Source: Chromobotia macracanthus (taxonomy: Eukaryota; Chordata; Actinopteri; Cypriniformes; Botiidae). Taken from it: DNA of 64,000 nucleotides. Shown here in pieces: positions 62,701 through 64,000 of the stretch. Both the position numbers and the translations under genes were made by a program. How positions within the stretch are numbered: the stretch's first letter is position 1; every line of letters starts with the position of its first letter. The notes below the pieces were generated by a model. The model did not search any database and was not told the DNA's origin. It saw only the letters and a program-made list of their open reading frames with translations. The stretch covers positions 4,162,001-4,226,000 of the forward strand of contig JAZGTH010000087.1 in NCBI GenBank assembly GCA_036877525.1, in the 5' to 3' direction.

Positions 62701-62826
62701 ATCTCTGCACGTCTGAGATGATTCTCAGAATGTTGTTCATTAGGTTAGAGCGCTGCTCATTTTCCAGAATGCTGCCGGTGGAGGGATAGGCAGAATCGAT
62801 ATAGGTCAGGTCAGACAAATATATAC
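53754..62826 (-). CDS. ralgps2: RALGPS2, Ral GEF with PH domain and SH3-binding motif, 3' part (12 exons; 5' end beyond window)
   Basis: This gene activates Ral small GTPases by GDP/GTP exchange; its PH domain targets it to membranes. Minus-strand coding exons, all with AG/GT borders and matching phases: 62826-62689, 62601-62511, 62365-62295, 61880-61745, 61536-61385, 61292-61238, 59851-59774, 58244-58139, 57002-56910, 55646-55541, 54662-54571 and 53783-53754 (stop TGA). Together they encode about 382 residues. The first visible exon starts GIYLSDLTYIDSAYPSTGS, the end of the RasGEF domain. The fourth holds the proline-rich SH3-binding stretch PPTPPSPRNL, followed by HRKCHSLGY. The PH domain starts near GVLRRKTVLKEGKKPT and runs through ADDPEHPDVFLLTDSE and SYKFQAGNRMNALLWFKHL. 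The protein ends VPANLMSFE. Text such as MMADDPEHPD and AACQSNRQQ fits RALGPS2 better than RALGPS1, although the last residues are RALGPS1-like. The N-terminal RasGEF core is outside the window. Identification comes from remembered family sequence and exon logic. Confidence 0.93.
57341..57370. repeat. (GT)n microsatellite
   Basis: Uninterrupted GT run broken once by AT at 57361-57362, within a ralgps2 intron. Confidence 0.9.
61018..61036. repeat. (GAT)n microsatellite
   Basis: About six GAT units within a ralgps2 intron. Confidence 0.9.
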
Positions 62827-64000
62827 CTGCAAGTAATGTACAAAAGAAGAAGAAAAGAGTTCTAGGTCAACAAACATTTAGCTATGACAAAATGTAGCAG
62901 AATTTGCAAAAAAAGAAAAACAACTTTAAACAAATGAGCAGCGACATAATGCCTCAACTACCAATAGGAGTTCAGATAGTGGAGGTCATGTGATGAGCCA
63001 GTCAATACAGTTACATACTGCAGTCCAGTAGTATAATGACCACTAGTCTCGCTTGTTGTATTCCGCACTTGTAAGTCGCTTTGGATAAAAGCGTCTGCTA
63101 AATGAATAAATGTAAATGTACTGGATATGTACAAGCACTAGTATAGTATAATGACTTGGTGATCTCCAACAATTTAGTTGTCATCAAAATCTGATTATTT
63201 ACTTTCTTAACAGACACAAAGATAAAAATGTTTTATCTTTTCCTATACTTTTATTAAAATGCTGTTACTTGCCCTACCTGTGTAACAAACTTCCATCTTG
63301 GCTGACATCACCAAGCCTTCTTATTTTTTTATTTGTTTTTATTTATTACAAAGAGGCTACTTTTCATTATTCAATCAATTTCTACTTCATAAAAATCCCA
63401 CCTACAAGTTTCTTTTTTATTAAATATCCAGTTTTATTCACAGTACATAGATAAAACGGGTTGCGAATGCGTTTTCATGTTGACCTAAGTGCATTATTTT
63501 GTTTAAAAATGTTCAGATTTTTACTTAAACACACAAATGTTACATCTTATGTGACCCCCAGGTACAATAGTAGAGACAAAAACCCTGTTCTCTCTTCAAA
63601 ACATCACAACATGGATCAATAAACACAAACATAAAACAGGCGAGTAAGACATATATACACACCAAAATTTAGATAAATACATTAAAAAAATCAATCATCA
63701 AGAGCAAGTATTTTTTTCTCGCAAATTTCAGTGTAGTGTACATATTCTCAATGGCCCTGCTTCTGTTACTCTCCCTGTGGAGCTGGAAGGCTTTCTCTGG
63801 CCCATCAGCAGGCCGCTTATTTCATACTGAGTAAATATTTGGATTGGTGAGGAACATTATGTGGGGAAAGTATCTGCATTACAAAGAAAGATGTGCTGCT
63901 TCTGGGGAAACATTTAGCAGTATGTAACTGAATGCCATAGCTACATTGTATGAAGAAATTTCTACACATAGATGAAAGCTAAGTGTGTTTGTGATGTTTC
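62827..64000 (-). other. ralgps2 intron continuing past the window edge
   Basis: No upstream RasGEF exon is visible. The only recognisable element is a LINE/SINE tail on the plus strand at 63068-63118 (TGTAAGTCGCTTTGGATAAA, GCGTCTGCTAAATGAATAAA). Confidence 0.55.

Noticed and set aside
53754..62826. RALGPS1 as the identity of the right-hand gene
   Set aside because: Most diagnostic stretches (AAFHLDR-independent exons such as ADDPEHPDVFLLTDSE and AACQSNRQQ) match RALGPS2, and the neighbour fam20b fits the RALGPS2 locus.
53784..64000. A nested ANGPTL1 gene inside ralgps2 introns, as in human
   Set aside because: No plus-strand exon with a fibrinogen-like or coiled-coil domain was seen; it may lie in the part of the gene outside the window.

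Overview
The window is vertebrate nuclear DNA, almost certainly from a ray-finned (teleost) fish. It is AT-rich and carries spliced genes with canonical GT..AG introns. It also holds typical fish repeats: tRNA-headed SINEs with the 'AAGTCGCTTTGGATAAAAG' tail, Tc1-like transposons, L2/Rex-like LINE remnants and small palindromic elements. All four genes I can support lie on the minus strand, so gene order along transcription runs from high to low coordinates.

Right part (about 49.9-64.0 kb): the 3' part of ralgps2, a Ral guanine-nucleotide exchange factor with a C-terminal PH domain. Twelve consecutive coding exons (62826 down to 53754) join in frame. The N-terminal RasGEF exons lie beyond the right edge. 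A probable long 3'UTR reaches about 49.97 kb. Centre (32.4-48.6 kb): a complete fam20b gene (Golgi glycosaminoglycan xylosylkinase). Seven coding exons give exactly 409 residues, the length of the human protein, with both catalytic/metal aspartates present. A GC-rich, CpG-containing promoter with a non-coding first exon lies at about 48.5 kb. The ralgps2-fam20b pair matches the human 1q25 neighbourhood.

Left-centre (13.6-25.4 kb): two three-exon genes for short type II membrane ligands of the TNF superfamily. The right one (22877-25317, 194 aa) resembles TNFSF4/OX40L and the left one (13625-14739, 169 aa) resembles TNFSF18/GITRL. They have the same intron phases and a very small middle exon, so they look like an old tandem pair. 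Between them lie a decayed LTR-retroelement gag remnant with a SINE inserted in it, and a hairpin-forming minisatellite.

Left (1-13.6 kb) and the 25.5-32.3 kb spacer: no gene I can support. These stretches hold LINE fragments, a broken Tc1-like transposase, palindromic elements and microsatellites. One small plus-strand ORF with a membrane segment (22483-22710) and one signal-peptide-like first exon (28210-28266, minus) remain unassigned. Functionally, fam20b acts in proteoglycan synthesis, ralgps2 in Ral signalling, and the two ligands presumably in T-cell co-stimulation. I see no sign that they form one system; their adjacency is a matter of synteny.
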